A DNA stretch of 16,726 bases, from contig CANESN010000005.1 of NCBI GenBank assembly GCA_947441105.1, forward strand, positions 1 through 16,726, in the 5' to 3' direction. The notes under the pieces are model-generated. The model saw only the letters and a program-made list of their open reading frames with translations, was not told the origin of the DNA and ran no database searches. Positions 1 through 6,014 of this stretch are shown in pieces. The position numbers and the translations under genes are program-made. Every line of letters begins with the position of its first letter. Within the stretch, counting starts at the first letter, position 1. The DNA comes from Micrococcales bacterium. Lineage in GTDB: Bacteria; Actinomycetota; Actinomycetes; Actinomycetales; Microbacteriaceae.

Positions 1-216
1 GCATTCCAGTCTGGAAAGATCGGGCTTGTCGGATTCGTGGCTTGGATGTTTCACCGCGGTTACCACGGATTGGCCATGCCAACCTTGGAACGTAAGATTC
101 GCGTGGTCTCCGGCTGGTTCTGGAACCTGATTCTGGGCCGCGATCTAGTTTCGCTCGAGCAGGTCCGCTCGCCGCGATTATTCTTCTCAACCTGGGCAGC
201 CCGTCCGGGTAAGTAG
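1..216 (+). CDS. ndh: Type II NADH dehydrogenase (NDH-2), C-terminal end, 5' partial
   Basis: The first 71 codons are open from base 1 and end in TAG at 214-216, so the gene starts upstream of the window. The visible part has a hydrophobic start, a membrane-anchor segment with FHRGYHGLAMP, then ERKIRVV and GRDLVSLEQ, ending RPGK. This pattern is typical of the C-terminal membrane-binding tail of actinobacterial single-subunit NADH:quinone oxidoreductases. Those enzymes pass electrons from NADH to menaquinone at the inner face of the membrane without pumping protons. The FAD- and NAD-binding Rossmann domains lie outside the window, so the call rests on the tail alone. A hairpin follows 14 bases after the stop. 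Confidence 0.72.
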   Translation, partial: AFQSGKIGLVGFVAWMFHRGYHGLAMPTLERKIRVVSGWFWNLILGRDLVSLEQVRSPRLFFSTWAARPGK

Positions 217-221
217 ATACT
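216..221 (+). promoter_or_regulatory. Possible -10 element upstream of the tRNA
   Basis: GATACT overlaps the last base of the NDH-2 stop codon. A 4/6 match to TTGACA (TGGGCA, 193-198) lies 17 bases upstream. The same GATACT hexamer sits at two predicted leaderless promoters in this window (4115-4120 and 16525-16530). If active, it would start RNA near 228, placing the 231-254 hairpin in the tRNA precursor's 5' leader. The evidence is positional only. Confidence 0.33.
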
Positions 222-230
222 TACCTAACC

Positions 231-260
231 AAAGGCCCAGGAAACTGGGCCTTTAGTTTT
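231..260 (+). terminator. Rho-independent-type hairpin after NDH-2
   Basis: AAAGGCCCAG (231-240) and CTGGGCCTTT (245-254) form a perfect 10-bp stem closed by the tetraloop GAAA (241-244). AGTTTT follows at 255-260. It lies 14 bases after the NDH-2 stop and abuts the tRNA, whose first base is 261. The T-tract is short. It may be a true terminator or a leader hairpin of the tRNA precursor. Confidence 0.7.
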
Positions 261-333
261 GCCCCGATAGCCCAATGGCAGAGGCAGACGACTTAAAATC
301 GTCACAGTGTGGGTTCGAGTCCCACTCGGGGCA
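261..333 (+). tRNA. tRNA-Leu, anticodon UAA, class I (short variable loop)
   Basis: The 73-nt sequence folds as a complete cloverleaf. The acceptor stem is GCCCCGA/TCGGGGC. The D arm runs from 270 with GCC pairing to GGC and has the GG of the D loop. The anticodon stem is GACGA/TCGTC around the loop CTTAAAA, and the T arm is GTGGG-TTCGAGT-CCCAC. The discriminator base is A (333), and CCA is not encoded because CTTACC follows. The anticodon TAA (294-296) reads the leucine codon UUA. The variable region is only five bases (ACAGT), whereas bacterial tRNA-Leu normally has a long class II arm. Leu is assigned from the anticodon and discriminator A; charging is inferred. Confidence 0.88.
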
Positions 334-360
334 CTTACCAGCCAATTTCCAGAAATCTCG

Positions 361-366
361 CATACT
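361..366 (+). promoter_or_regulatory. Weak candidate -10 for lemA-htpX
   Basis: CATACT lies 28 bases before the lemA start, in the only gap between the tRNA and lemA. There is no convincing -35. A start near 373 would leave a 22-nt leader holding the AAGGAG ribosome site (384-389). Confidence 0.28.
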
Positions 367-394
367 CTAGAGAAGTCTCAATCAAGGAGTATTC

Positions 395-964
395 GTGGAC
401 ATTGCAATTTGGATCATTCTCGGCCTGGTAGTTGTAGCCGGTATTTGGCTATGGGCAACATACAACGGCCTGGTAACCCTAAAGGTTCGAGTCGATGAAG
501 CCTGGAGTGATATCACTATCCAGCTAAAGCGCCGAGCGGACCTGATTCCAAATTTGATCGAAACTGTTCGTGGCTACGCCACGCACGAGCGCGAAGTCTT
601 TGAGTCTGTAACTCGTGCTCGCGCGGCTACCGTCTCCCCTGAGGCCCTAGCCCACCCAGCCCAGGCGGCTAAGGCCGAAGGTGAGTTGCAGGGTGCCCTA
701 AAGAGCTTGTTTGCAGTATCCGAGGCCTACCCGCAACTGGTTGCATCGGTCAACTTCTTGGAGCTGCAGCGCGAACTCACCGACACCGAAGACAAGATCA
801 TGGCTGCCCGCCGCTTCTTCAATGGTGGCGTGCGCGAGCTAAACACCAAGATTGAGCAGTTCCCAACTAACTTCTTTGCCCGTTCCCTTGGCTTTACCTC
901 TCGTGAATTCTTTGAGGTTGAGAATCCTGCTGCGATTCAAGAGCCTCCAACGGTCAAGTTCTAA
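395..964 (+). CDS. lemA: LemA family membrane protein
   Basis: This 189-residue protein is the usual length for LemA. An N-terminal membrane helix spans about residues 4-22. It is followed by the family signature TYNGLV, then EAWSDITIQLKRRADLIPNL, and a long helical, coiled-coil-like region to about residue 160. The GTG start at 395 has AAGGAG at 384-389, five bases upstream. LemA proteins have an outward-facing N-terminus and a helical cytoplasmic domain; their biochemical role is not established. Only nine bases separate it from htpX, a pairing common in bacteria, so it probably works with that membrane protease in envelope quality control. The partnership is inferred from gene order. Confidence 0.93.
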   Translation: MDIAIWIILGLVVVAGIWLWATYNGLVTLKVRVDEAWSDITIQLKRRADLIPNLIETVRGYATHEREVFESVTRARAATVSPEALAHPAQAAKAEGELQGALKSLFAVSEAYPQLVASVNFLELQRELTDTEDKIMAARRFFNGGVRELNTKIEQFPTNFFARSLGFTSREFFEVENPAAIQEPPTVKF

Positions 965-973
965 GAGGCCACT

Positions 974-1861
974 TTGTATTCGGCAATTGCCGCGAATAAG
1001 CGCAATACATTCTTTATCGTCGGTGGCTTTGTGCTGCTGCTGGGCGGACTTGCCTATTGGTGGGGAATCGCCAGCGGTAATGGATCGAGTGCGCTTTGGA
1101 TAATTTTGTTTGTCTTTGGCTACGCGCTGTTCCAATACTTCGCCGCAAGCTCACTAGCAATTGCGATGAGCGGTGCGCATCAAATTCAGAAAGCTGACAA
1201 TCCAAGGCTCTGGAGAGTGGTTGAGAATCTAGCAATCTCGCAGGGTATGCCAATGCCTAAGGTCTACATCATTAGTGATCCGGCCCCAAACGCCTTTGCA
1301 ACCGGGCGTGATCCAAAAAATGCGGTCGTCGCGGCCACCACAGGGTTAATGGACATCATGAACGATCGTGAGCTTGAAGGCGTAATGGCCCATGAGCTTG
1401 GACACGTCAAAAACTATGACATCAGAGTTTCCACCATTGTCTTCGGCTTGGTTTCCGCGGTCGGAATTCTGGCGGACTTTGCGATTCGTATGGCTTTTTT
1501 CTCGGGGGCGAGTAGAAGCCGAGATGCAGGTCAGCTACAAATCGTCTTGATCTTGGTCGGCGTGGTCGGCTGGATTATCGCCGCACTGATCGGCCCACTG
1601 GTCTCCGCCGCTGTTTCTAGGCAGCGCGAGTATCTCGCAGATGCCACCGGAGCGCAGATCACCCGCTTCCCGGAGGGGCTGGCCTCAGCACTTCAAAAGC
1701 TTGGGGAATATGGTCGACCAATGCGCCGAGCATCAAGCTCGATGGCTCACATGTATATCAATGACCCGATCAAGCCAGGTTTTGTGGAGCGCGCATTCTC
1801 AACCCACCCGCCAATCCCAAAGCGTATTGAGCGACTTAGCAAGATTGGCACCTCGTTCTAA
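974..1861 (+). CDS. htpX: HtpX-like membrane zinc metalloprotease (M48)
   Basis: The protein has 295 residues. Two N-terminal membrane helices lie at about residues 12-33 and 39-60. The zinc motif is HELGH at 140-144, with the third ligand E219 in REYLADA. Two further hydrophobic segments lie between them, at about 155-180 and 190-215. This is the standard layout of HtpX, which cuts misfolded or surplus inner-membrane proteins from the cytoplasmic side and overlaps functionally with FtsH. The start is TTG at 974, supported by AAGAGG (963-968) five bases upstream, and the N-terminal length fits the family. It follows lemA by nine bases and is almost certainly co-transcribed with it. The C-terminal THPPIPKRIERL is also typical of M48B proteases. 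Confidence 0.95.
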   Translation: MYSAIAANKRNTFFIVGGFVLLLGGLAYWWGIASGNGSSALWIILFVFGYALFQYFAASSLAIAMSGAHQIQKADNPRLWRVVENLAISQGMPMPKVYIISDPAPNAFATGRDPKNAVVAATTGLMDIMNDRELEGVMAHELGHVKNYDIRVSTIVFGLVSAVGILADFAIRMAFFSGASRSRDAGQLQIVLILVGVVGWIIAALIGPLVSAAVSRQREYLADATGAQITRFPEGLASALQKLGEYGRPMRRASSSMAHMYINDPIKPGFVERAFSTHPPIPKRIERLSKIGTSF

Positions 1862-1901
1862 TCGCTAGACTTTGACACACCTTTAGATTGCAGGTAAACC
1901 A

Positions 1902-3137
1902 ATGGCTAGCAGCAAAGCTCCAACGTTGAACGAGTTCTACGACGCCCTAGAAAACGTGCGCGCCATTGCGATTAAGACTCCAGTTTTAGAAAGCCATTGG
2001 CTCTCAGAGCTAACCGGAACGCCAATTTGGTTCAAGTGTGAAAACCTGCAGCGTACCGGCGCATACAAACTTCGCGGCGCATACAACATGATGAGCCAGC
2101 TCTCTGATCAGGAGAAGGCCAGGGGAGTAGTTGCGGCATCCGCCGGAAATCACGCCCAGGGTGTGGCGCTTGCAGCCAAGATCCTTGGCGTCAAAGCCAC
2201 AATCTTTATGCCGGTTGGGGCATCGCTTCCAAAGTACGAGGCGACCTTGGGTTACGGCGCAAACGTCGTGCTTACCGGGGCAATCTTTGATGAGACGCTT
2301 GTAGCCGCAAAGGAATTCACCACTCAAAGTGGTGCCGTGTTTATCCCACCGTTTGATGATCTGGACATCATCCGAGGCCAGGGCACAGTTGCCCTAGAGA
2401 TCATGGAGCAGCTACCTGATGTGGATAACATCCTGGTTTGCCTCGGCGGCGGCGGTCTTACCGCCGGTGTTGCAACCGCAGCAAAACTCAAAGCTCAAGC
2501 TCTTGGGCGCAAGGTAAAGGTCTTTGCCGTTCAGGCGGAGGCAGCAGCTAGCTGGCCTGACTCGCTGAAGGCAGGAAAGCCAGTTGAGATCAAGATTCAG
2601 CCGACCATTGCCGATGGCATTGCTGTTGCAAAGCCAGGCAGGATCCCGTTTGATTTGGTTTTGGAGCACGTCGACAAGATTGTGACCGTTACCGAGGACG
2701 AGATCGCCAAGGCAATGCTGGCCGTTTTGGAGCGTTCAAAGCTTGTGGTTGAAGCTGGTGGCGTGGTTGGGGTTGCAGCGGTTCTAGCCGGCAAGCTAAA
2801 GCTCAAGGGCACCACCGCAATCGTGCTCTCCGGTGGCAACATCGATCCGCTTCTAATGCAGAGGGTGATTCGCCACGGCCTGGCAGCTTCCGAGCGCTAC
2901 ACAAACATCTCGGTGATGCTTCCTGACCGTCCAGGTCAGCTGGTGCGCACCGCTGAGGCAGTTGCGGCGGCTCACGCCAACGTGGTTGAGGTGCTTCACA
3001 CCAGACACGGCAACGGGCTTCAGATTTCCGAGGTTGAGTTGAACCTAAGCGTTGAGACCAGAGGCAAGCAGCACCGCAAAGACCTCATGAAGTCGCTCAA
3101 GGCAGCCGGGCTAAACCCGAAGCTGCACGAAGACTAG
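1902..3137 (+). CDS. ilvA: Threonine ammonia-lyase with C-terminal ACT domain
   Basis: This PLP enzyme deaminates threonine to 2-oxobutanoate and ammonia, the first committed step toward isoleucine. The PLP lysine is K56 in TGAYKLRGA. The phosphate-binding glycine loop is GGGG at 182-185. The catalytic fold runs to about residue 325. A single ACT-type domain follows (about 331-405, with ISVMLPDRPGQL), giving 411 residues. That is the short actinobacterial/Bacillus-type enzyme rather than the about 510-residue E. coli IlvA with two ACT-like regulatory subdomains. ATG at 1902 has only a weak AGGT upstream. The stop shares its bases with the stop of the opposing greA. ACT domains usually mediate amino-acid feedback, but whether isoleucine inhibits this enzyme cannot be read from sequence. 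A catabolic TdcB-like role is less likely because TdcB lacks this domain. Confidence 0.93.
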   Translation: MASSKAPTLNEFYDALENVRAIAIKTPVLESHWLSELTGTPIWFKCENLQRTGAYKLRGAYNMMSQLSDQEKARGVVAASAGNHAQGVALAAKILGVKATIFMPVGASLPKYEATLGYGANVVLTGAIFDETLVAAKEFTTQSGAVFIPPFDDLDIIRGQGTVALEIMEQLPDVDNILVCLGGGGLTAGVATAAKLKAQALGRKVKVFAVQAEAAASWPDSLKAGKPVEIKIQPTIADGIAVAKPGRIPFDLVLEHVDKIVTVTEDEIAKAMLAVLERSKLVVEAGGVVGVAAVLAGKLKLKGTTAIVLSGGNIDPLLMQRVIRHGLAASERYTNISVMLPDRPGQLVRTAEAVAAAHANVVEVLHTRHGNGLQISEVELNLSVETRGKQHRKDLMKSLKAAGLNPKLHED

Positions 3138-3640
3138 AACTCGAAGTTCTCCACGGCAACAATCTCAACGGTGATTTCTTTGCCGTTTGGTGCTGAGAAG
3201 CTGACCTGGTCGCCGACCTTCTTGCCCAAAACTTGCTGACCAATTGGCGAATCTGGGCTGTAAACATCGAGGTCGCCCTCTTCGATCTGAATTTCGTACT
3301 CGGTGCCCTCAAAAGCCTCGTGCGATCCAAGGTAAAACTCTGCTGGGCGACCATTGAGCTTGCACTTGATCATCAAGCCCTGCTTCACAATCCCATCGCT
3401 GGCATCCGCGGTGCCGATTTCAGAGGTTGCAAGAATCTCTTCTAGGCGGTTGATGCGAGCCTCGATCTTGCCCTGCTCCTCCTTGGCTGCGTGATAGCCA
3501 CCGTTTTCTTTGAGGTCTCCCTCTTCACGAGCGTCCTGGATGCGCTTGGCGATGTCGTGGCGACCAACGGTAATCAATTGGGTCAACTCGTCTTTAAGAC
3601 GGTCATAGGCAGCCTGGGTTAGCAGCATTGAATCAGTCAT
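3134..3640 (-). CDS. greA: Transcription elongation factor GreA
   Basis: The 168-residue protein has an N-terminal antiparallel coiled coil (about 1-78) and a C-terminal FKBP-like domain (about 85-168). The acidic tip residues D42 and E45 in GDLKENGGYHAAKEEQ correspond to E. coli GreA D41 and E44, which enter the RNA polymerase secondary channel and help cleave backtracked RNA. PIGQQVLGKKVGD is a recognisable C-terminal family segment. ATG at 3640 has only a weak AGAAG upstream. It lies 54 bases downstream of the DUF4307 gene on the same strand, as in mycobacteria, and may be co-transcribed with it. Its stop overlaps the ilvA stop in a shared CTAG. Confidence 0.96.
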   Translation of the reverse strand: MTDSMLLTQAAYDRLKDELTQLITVGRHDIAKRIQDAREEGDLKENGGYHAAKEEQGKIEARINRLEEILATSEIGTADASDGIVKQGLMIKCKLNGRPAEFYLGSHEAFEGTEYEIQIEEGDLDVYSPDSPIGQQVLGKKVGDQVSFSAPNGKEITVEIVAVENFEF

Positions 3641-3694
3641 AGGTCACTTCTTGGTGGTTTCGGGGATTGCCCAATTCTGGGCGATTGCAAAATA

Positions 3695-4090
3695 CTACTT
3701 GAGACGACACTCATCCACCAAGGCTGTAGTTGCCAATTCGGTGGTGTTTATGCTCACGCTCAGCCTTACGGTGTCGGTTGGCTGCGGTCCTATTTCGATT
3801 TCCTTGAATCCCACCTGAGAAAATTGCTCATTGAGAGACTCGAGCGTGCAGATGGCGGTGGCGGCTTTTGGCTTGGAAATCTCAAAATCCAAGACCACTT
3901 GGGTTGGCCCTTTGACCGAAAAACCAATGTCTTTGGATTGCACCGGGTTGAAATTTGCCATCGCTGCGACAAATGCGCCAAGCGCCATAAGCGTCACACC
4001 AGCAGCAGAAATCCAGATCCAGCGCGCACGCGAAAGCTTTGGTATTTGACCGTAGCGGTTCGCCATAAGGTCATTTTCTTGGGCTGCCAT
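3695..4090 (-). CDS. DUF4307 single-pass membrane protein
   Basis: This 131-residue protein has RYG near the N-terminus (residues 12-14), then one membrane helix (about 26-46). An extracytoplasmic domain follows, with two conserved-looking cysteines in ICTLES and VDECRLK. This matches actinobacterial DUF4307, which sits beside greA in mycobacteria (Rv1081c). Its function is unknown. The start at 4090 is chosen because TAACCT ends six bases before it, fitting a leaderless promoter, and AGAGG also lies there. An internal ATG at 4066 would remove only eight residues and has poorer signals. In relatives its divergent neighbour is mca; here it is the small membrane protein at 4127. Confidence 0.82.
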   Translation of the reverse strand: MAAQENDLMANRYGQIPKLSRARWIWISAAGVTLMALGAFVAAMANFNPVQSKDIGFSVKGPTQVVLDFEISKPKAATAICTLESLNEQFSQVGFKEIEIGPQPTDTVRLSVSINTTELATTALVDECRLK

Positions 4091-4096
4091 ACCTCT

Positions 4097-4102
4097 AGGT
4101 TA
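4097..4102 (-). promoter_or_regulatory. Predicted leaderless -10 for DUF4307
   Basis: On the minus strand TAACCT is followed by six bases (AGAGGT) and then the ATG at 4090. This matches TANNNT with transcription starting at the start codon. The AGAGG in the spacer could also act as a ribosome site if transcription begins further upstream. Confidence 0.5.
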
Positions 4103-4114
4103 TGCCAGGTGGGG

Positions 4115-4120
4115 GATACT
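4115..4120 (+). promoter_or_regulatory. Predicted leaderless -10 for the 4127 gene
   Basis: GATACT is followed by six bases (TGAGAT) and then ATG at 4127. There is no usable Shine-Dalgarno sequence. It lies back to back with the DUF4307 promoter in a 36-base divergent gap. Confidence 0.5.
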
Positions 4121-4126
4121 TGAGAT

Positions 4127-4414
4127 ATGGACTTCTTGCTTAGTGCGCTTCTGGCTGTAACTACCAGCCCAACTCCAGTTCCTGACGATACCTACAACTC
4201 CCCGGGAACAATCGGGTTCATTGCCACATTTGGAGTTGCGCTGATTGCAGTTGGGTTGTTTTTTGACATGAACCGCAGGGTTCGACGCACCCGTTACCGC
4301 TCCGAGATTCGCCAGAAGCTAGCAGCCGAGGAGCTAATAAACATGGAGGTTGCAAAGCCAGAGCGCCCGGCTCCTCCGGCTAAACCGAACCGAGCGAACC
4401 AGGAATCGGACTGA
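4127..4414 (+). CDS. Small conserved actinobacterial membrane protein (Rv1083-like by position)
   Basis: This 95-residue protein has a short hydrophobic N-terminus, a Pro/Thr-rich stretch (about 13-22) and one clear membrane helix (about 28-46). A basic stretch (NRRVRRTRYRSEIRQKL, from about 49) and an acidic/proline-rich cytoplasmic tail follow. I cannot assign a function. Its place between DUF4307 and a hemolysin III gene on the opposite strand matches M. tuberculosis Rv1083, but the intervening mca gene is missing here. Translation probably starts on a leaderless mRNA. Its last 35 bases overlap the 3' end of the convergent hemolysin III gene. Confidence 0.75.
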   Translation: MDFLLSALLAVTTSPTPVPDDTYNSPGTIGFIATFGVALIAVGLFFDMNRRVRRTRYRSEIRQKLAAEELINMEVAKPERPAPPAKPNRANQESD

Positions 4415-5099
4415 GTCCAACCAACAGTGCTGCCACCCAGTGGCAGAAGAACGCTGCCACAGTCAAAGCGTGGAAAATCTCGTGAAATCCGAAATGCTTA
4501 GGAATTGGGTTTGGCCGCTTTAGGCCGTAGACCACAGCTCCCACCGAATACATCAATCCTCCGGCTATGACCAGCACCATAACTATCCAGTTGGCTTCAA
4601 AGAAGTCTCCGATGTAAAACACAGCTGCCCAACCTAGAGCTAGGTAAATAGGGACATAGAGCCATCGTGGGGCATTGATCCAAAAGACGCGGAAACCAAC
4701 GCCAAACACCGCAATGATCCAAACAGCAGAAAGCAATAGAGCGCCGTCATCAGCGTTTAGTGCCGAGATACTCAGCGGGGTGTAGGTGCCTGCAATTAGC
4801 AAGAAAATGTTGGCGTGATCGATCCGCTTGAGAAGTTTTTTGATGCTTGGTCGCCAGTTGAAGCGGTGGTAAAGCGCGGAGTTCCCAAAAAGCAAAATCG
4901 AGCTTGCGAAGTAAATAGCCGCCGCCGTTTTTGCAACCCAGCCGTCAGAGAAAACAATCAGCAGGATTCCGGCTGCTACAACTAGCGGTAATACTCCGGT
5001 GTGGATCCAGCCTCGCCAGGTTGGCTTTAGCTCAGTTTGCTGGACTGCTCCCTTTAGCTTTGAAAGCGGAAGGTGTAACGGGTCTGGCTCGAAACTCAT
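4380..5099 (-). CDS. trhA: Hemolysin III / TrhA family seven-helix membrane protein (PAQR-type)
   Basis: The 239-residue protein has about seven hydrophobic helices from residue 32 onward. The family motifs are present: S74-A-L-Y-H78, DHANIFLLIAGTYTPL starting at D94, and near the C-terminus HEIFHALTVAAFFCHW with H206, H210 and H220. These His and Ser/Asp residues form the putative zinc site of the PAQR/hemolysin III superfamily. E. coli TrhA is linked to membrane energetics and fatty-acid balance. The historical name hemolysin comes from a Bacillus homologue, and toxin activity should not be assumed. The start at 5099 lies six bases after TAGGGT, with no ribosome site. The opposite-strand cis-prenyltransferase follows, as in Rv1085c-Rv1086. 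Confidence 0.9.
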   Translation of the reverse strand: MSFEPDPLHLPLSKLKGAVQQTELKPTWRGWIHTGVLPLVVAAGILLIVFSDGWVAKTAAAIYFASSILLFGNSALYHRFNWRPSIKKLLKRIDHANIFLLIAGTYTPLSISALNADDGALLLSAVWIIAVFGVGFRVFWINAPRWLYVPIYLALGWAAVFYIGDFFEANWIVMVLVIAGGLMYSVGAVVYGLKRPNPIPKHFGFHEIFHALTVAAFFCHWVAALLVGLSPIPGSLGSV

Positions 5100-5105
5100 A
5101 TTGCT

Positions 5106-5111
5106 ACCCTA
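5106..5111 (-). promoter_or_regulatory. Predicted leaderless -10 for hemolysin III
   Basis: On the minus strand TAGGGT is followed by AGCAAT and then the ATG ending at 5099. The six-base spacing equals that of the other predicted leaderless genes. No Shine-Dalgarno sequence is present. Confidence 0.5.
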
Positions 5112-5139
5112 AGCCACCTAAACACCGTAGAAGTTGCAA

Positions 5140-5145
5140 TACCCT
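5140..5145 (+). promoter_or_regulatory. Predicted leaderless -10 for the cis-prenyltransferase
   Basis: TACCCT is followed by TTAGGG and then GTG at 5152. If real, it places the +1 at that GTG and excludes the upstream TTG at 5134 as the start. Confidence 0.42.
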
Positions 5146-5151
5146 TTAGGG

Positions 5152-5913
5152 GTGCAGAAACTCCTCTATCGGTTCTATGAGAAGCAAATCGAGAGCAAAC
5201 TGCGCCCTAAGGATCTTCCCAGGCACATCGGCGTGATGGTTGACGGAAACAGACGCTGGGCGTCACTTCAGGGCCTAGAAAAGGCGGGCCAGGGTCACCA
5301 AGCGGGCGCTAAGAAGATCATCGATTTTTTGGGCTGGTGCTCTGATTTACGGATCGATCACGTCACCCTGTACCTGCTATCAACCGACAACCTAAAGGGT
5401 AGGCACTCGGAGGAGCTTGAGGATCTGATTGAGATCATCGTCTCGCTGGCAGAAGAACTAGCCAATAAAGGGCGATGGCAGCTTCAGGTTGTGGGAGATG
5501 TCGCTAGCTTGCCAGAAGCTGCGGCTCGCAGATTGGCTGAGGTGGAGAGTAAGACCGCTAAGAACTCAGGCACCCATGTGAATCTCGCGGTTGCCTACGG
5601 TGGTCGAAAAGAGATTGCCGACGCGATGCGCTCAATCTTGAAAAAACACTCCGACCAGGGCACCACAATCGACGAGCTTGCAGAATTTTTGACCCCGGAA
5701 CTTATCACCGAGCACCTTTACACCGGAGGCCAGCCAGATCCAGATTTATTGATTCGTACCTCAGGTGAGCAACGCCTTAGTGGATTCTTGCTATGGCAAA
5801 GCGCCAACAGTGAGTTTTACTTTGCAGAGGCACTTTGGCCTGATTTTAGAAGGGTAGATTTCCTTCGAGCGCTCAGAGATTTCCAGCGTCGACACCGACG
5901 ATTCGGTAGCTAG
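5152..5913 (+). CDS. uppS: cis-Prenyltransferase, likely short-chain Z-type isoprenyl diphosphate synthase
   Basis: This enzyme condenses isopentenyl diphosphate onto an allylic diphosphate in cis, supplying precursors of the lipid carrier for cell-wall synthesis. Numbering from GTG 5152, the catalytic Asp is D31 in [12 protein letters not shown]. The substrate motif LYLLSTDN follows (Y74-L75-L76). The C-terminal signature [15 protein letters not shown] precedes [13 protein letters not shown], which lines the IPP site. Length (253 residues) and sequence closely resemble M. tuberculosis Rv1086, a Z,E-farnesyl diphosphate synthase. L75 occupies the place where long-chain UppS enzymes carry Ala, so a short product is likely. 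A TTG at 5134 would add six residues. I prefer 5152 because of the -10 spacing, but alignment length does not exclude 5134. No terminator is evident downstream. Confidence 0.92.
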   Translation: MQKLLYRFYEKQIESKLRPKDLPRHIGVMVDGNRRWASLQGLEKAGQGHQAGAKKIIDFLGWCSDLRIDHVTLYLLSTDNLKGRHSEELEDLIEIIVSLAEELANKGRWQLQVVGDVASLPEAAARRLAEVESKTAKNSGTHVNLAVAYGGRKEIADAMRSILKKHSDQGTTIDELAEFLTPELITEHLYTGGQPDPDLLIRTSGEQRLSGFLLWQSANSEFYFAEALWPDFRRVDFLRALRDFQRRHRRFGS

Positions 5914-6014
5914 GTAAACAGCTTGATAACGCTCCAAGGTTTGGGCGTGTCACGACTGCCCTAGAGCAAAACCCAGGCGTAGATTCGCATCAGGTCGCCA
6001 TAGAAGGAGAACCG
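5914..6014 (+). promoter_or_regulatory. phoH upstream region with ribosome site and weak -10
   Basis: This gap holds no plausible gene and only very short frames. GAAGGAGA at 6003-6010 is a strong ribosome site four bases before the GTG at 6015. TAGATT at 5980-5985 is a candidate -10 that would give a leader of about 23 nt, but no good -35 is visible. No small antitoxin ORF of the mycobacterial PhoAT kind is present. Confidence 0.4.

Noticed and set aside
261..333. Ochre-suppressor tRNA
   Set aside because: The anticodon is UAA, which reads the codon UUA. A UAA stop suppressor would need anticodon UUA.
1872..1877. TTGACA upstream of ilvA as a -35 box
   Set aside because: No acceptable -10 lies at 16-18 bases; the ATG would be too close. 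Probably chance, though ilvA's promoter remains unlocated.
3669..3682. GCCCA/TGGGC hairpin between the DUF4307 gene and greA
   Set aside because: The stem is only five base pairs with no T-tract on either strand; too weak to call a terminator.
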